A stretch of DNA of 64,000 nt from Arcuatula senhousia (Eukaryota; Mollusca; Bivalvia; Mytilida; Mytilidae): the NCBI GenBank assembly GCA_963971305.1, contig OZ020316.1, forward strand, positions 17,874,745 to 17,938,744. Reading direction: 5' to 3'. Made by a program: the position numbers and the translations under genes. This document shows positions 61,862-64,000 of the stretch, piece after piece (within the stretch, counting starts at the first letter, position 1; every line of letters starts with the position of its first letter). The notes beneath the pieces are model-generated. The model was given only the letters and a program-made list of their open reading frames with translations. It did not search any database and was not told where the DNA came from.

Positions 61862-61876
61862 TGGCGACGAAGATGG
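61862..61876 (+). other. Primer-binding site, tRNA-Ser type
   Basis: TGGCGACGAAGATGG begins one base after the LTR. From memory of animal tRNA-Ser(GCU) 3' ends, it matches the expected complement at 14 of 15 positions. tRNA-Ser priming is described for Mag-like Ty3/gypsy elements. Confidence 0.6.
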
Positions 61877-61971
61877 AGATTGCTTTTATAAAACTGGATT
61901 AAATTCCGTATAAACATTTTTTAGTGAAAAGGATTAAATTCCGATATTGCTAATTAGTGATTAAATTCGTA

Positions 61972-63228
61972 ATGGCAGGAAATCTAGACCTCCGTGCACC
62001 GGGACCTTTTAAAGTTCTCGGAGAACATACAAACTTATCAAAAACGTGGGAACAATATTTAAAGAGATTCGAATATTATCTCAGAGCTACCGGAATAAGT
62101 AAAGATGATCAAAAACGTGCGTTACTACTTCATATTTCGGGGGAAGAAGTTCAAGACATTGTAGACACATTAAATGACACTGGAACTCGTTACGATGAAC
62201 TGAAAGCATCACTTACAACGTATTTCAATCCAAAGAAGCACATTTCGTACGAAAGACATGTATTCCGTAAAGCAGAACAACGCGAAGATGAAATAATTGA
62301 CAATTTCATAGTTAGACTTTCGAAGCTTGCAGTTTCTTGCGAGTACGCACCCGATCAAAGGGAGGACATGATCCGAGATCAAGTGGTTGACGGATGCAAA
62401 TCGACCGACCTCAGAAGGAAGTTTCTAGCCACAGAAAACCTGACATTGGACAAAGTTCGTAAAATTTCAAGAACGTTTGAACTTGCAACGTCTCACGCTG
62501 AGAAAATGGAAAATGGAACAAGCGCACCGACCGATTCAAAGGAAGAAGAAGTCAACAAGCTTCAGAGAAAGAAGAGAACTCAATTCAAACCGCGAGGAGC
62601 ACCAAAAGCGTTCAGCAAACCGTTCGCGTCGCATAACCGGCAAAGTTCTACCGCTAAGTGTTACAGGTGTGGAGATATTGGTCATTATGGAAGAGATTGT
62701 AGGAAAACGCAAGATGAGAAATGTAGGAAGTGCTGAAAACCCGGACATTTCGCAAGAGTGTGCAAAACCAAGCAGTTCGGTAGGGTAAATACTATTAATC
62801 AATCAAAGGAAAGCGAAAGCGATTCAGAGGATTTTTTTTCAGTTATTGGAAAGGCGGATGACAATGCATGTATGCTTTTGCAAATAGAAGGTCAGTCAAT
62901 TAATGTTTTAATAGACTCGGGCTCAACAGTCAATGCTATAGATAAGAAAACTTTTCACAAAATAAAAACATCTGAAACTACCCTTGAGAAAACGAATGCA
63001 AAGATATACCCCTACGGCGGTGACATTCCAATACCTCTTATCGGCAAATCAAAATTGAGTGTAAAAGTTAACAACGAATCACGTGACATAGAGTTTCAGA
63101 TTATCAAGGGAAATGGTAAACCGTTGCTAGGGAGAAGGTCAGCAACAGAGCTAGACCCTACTACACATAGGTTCTTTCAATATCGTAGAAAGGTCAACGA
63201 CCGAGGAAATAATCGGGTCATATCGTGA
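61972..63228 (+). pseudogene. Ty3/gypsy gag and protease region, broken
   Basis: ATG at 61972 opens a Gag-like region (WEQYLKRFEYYLRA, a capsid-like helical part) ending in a CX2CX4HX4C knuckle, CYRCGDIGHYGRDC (62662-62703). A second knuckle is interrupted in frame by TGA at 62734-62736. The same frame continues into an aspartic protease with the catalytic DSGS motif (about 62920-62931). It then loses frame between about 63140 and 63200. One continuous gag-protease frame is the likely ancestral design. Not functional as it stands. Confidence 0.8.
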
Positions 63229-63229
63229 C

Positions 63230-64000
63230 AGATTTGAAGGCTTAGGGAAATTGAAGGATTATAAATTAGAGCTTCATATCAACGAATCCGTTCAGCCCGT
63301 TGCGCAAATTGCACGAAAAATACCATTCAAAATGAAAAAGCAACTAGAACAAAAGTTAAAAGAGTTAGAAGAGTCAGATGTTATTGAGAAAGTTCAGGGT
63401 CCAACTCCGTGGGTATCTCCGTTAGTTGTTGTCCCAAAAGCCAATTCTGATATAAGAGTATGCGTAGATATGAGAAGAGCAAATCAGGCTATTCAAAGAG
63501 AACGATTCCCTATGCCAAACATTGAAGACATATTGCAACAAATGAATGGGGCGTCCTTGTTTTCAAGACTCGATTTGAAGCAATCGTTTCATCAAATTGA
63601 ACTAGATGAGTCGTCCCGATAGATAACAACGTTCGTGTGTCACAAAGGACTGTATAGGTACAAAAGGTTGATGTTTGGAATTAATGCAGCACCTGAAATC
63701 CACCAGCGTATAATACAGCAAATTTTGCAAGACATACCAAATTGCAAAAACAACGCCGATGATATCATCATATTTGCAAAATCACAAGAAGAGCATGATC
63801 AGACTCTCAAAGCAGTCATGCAAAGGTTAAGAGAGAAAAACCTGACACTTAACGAAAGCAAATGTGAATTTAACAAAACTAGTTTAAGATTTCTAGGACA
63901 CAATCTGTCAAAAGATGGCGTCAGACCAGACCAGGCCAAAATCGAAGCCGTTAACAGTTTTGTTACTCCAAAGAACCCGACTGAGGTTAAAAGTTTTCTA
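63230..64000 (+). pseudogene. Ty3/gypsy reverse transcriptase, broken, runs off the window
   Basis: RT text in a different frame from the protease. VSPLVVVPKANSDIRVCVD and SRLDLKQSFHQIEL (about 63405-63610) correspond to the first RT blocks. An in-frame TAG at 63620-63622 interrupts it, and the same frame goes on to the catalytic ADD triplet (about 63755-63765) and FLGH...DGV. The integrase and 3' LTR lie beyond 64000. The tRNA-Ser-type PBS and knuckle layout suggest the Mag lineage; this is inference. Confidence 0.8.

Overview
The window reads as AT-rich animal genomic DNA: split genes with GT-AG introns, and very many interspersed repeats. The repeat types (arrays opening with an agctcacctgg hairpin and a GTCCGTCGTC run, foldback elements, R2/NeSL-like LINEs, a Ty3-type element primed by tRNA-Ser) point to a bivalve mollusc, probably a mussel-like genome. 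That placement is an inference from repeat style and protein similarity, not a database match. There are no prokaryotic features.

Four host genes can be read with splice sites. (1) 3-1988 (+): last two visible exons of a UBX-domain protein, most like UBXN10. (2) 15073-13007 (-): a complete two-exon AURKAIP1/mS38 gene, 237 aa. (3) 18780-27367 (+): a complete five-exon NIP7 gene, 180 aa. (4) 47605-41644 (-): a complete six-exon ankyrin-repeat gene, 834 aa, ending in a C-terminal CAAX-type motif. A fifth, partial gene is suggested by a terminal exon at 60962-60454 (-). AURKAIP1 and NIP7 are head to head, 3.7 kb apart, around a dead LINE. They act in mitochondrial and cytosolic ribosome biology respectively.

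The rest is repeats. Five sizeable copies of one tandem-cored family (called the 'agctcacc' family here) lie at 4.6, 7.7, 27.5, 35.6 and 50.4 kb, with end fragments at 25.5 and 32.7 kb. Two minisatellites (28.4-29.9 kb, 22-bp unit; 40.7-41.6 kb, 24-bp unit) follow the 3' ends of NIP7 and the ankyrin gene. DNA-transposon-like inverted-repeat elements occur at 2.1, 2.9, 6.7, 14.1, 19.0 (with one nested), 37.3, 45.7, 48.8, 51.4 and 55.9 kb. The 53.8-58.3 kb region holds two head-to-tail copies of a restriction-endonuclease-type LINE; the second has its reverse-transcriptase segment inverted. The window ends in a degenerate Ty3/gypsy element with a 173-bp LTR, inserted into a LINE tail.

I do not see a clearly new biological system. 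The most unusual items are the ankyrin-CAAX gene whose stop codon lies at the edge of a minisatellite built from similar sequence, the clean inversion inside the LINE, and several nested insertions where target sites can be read directly.
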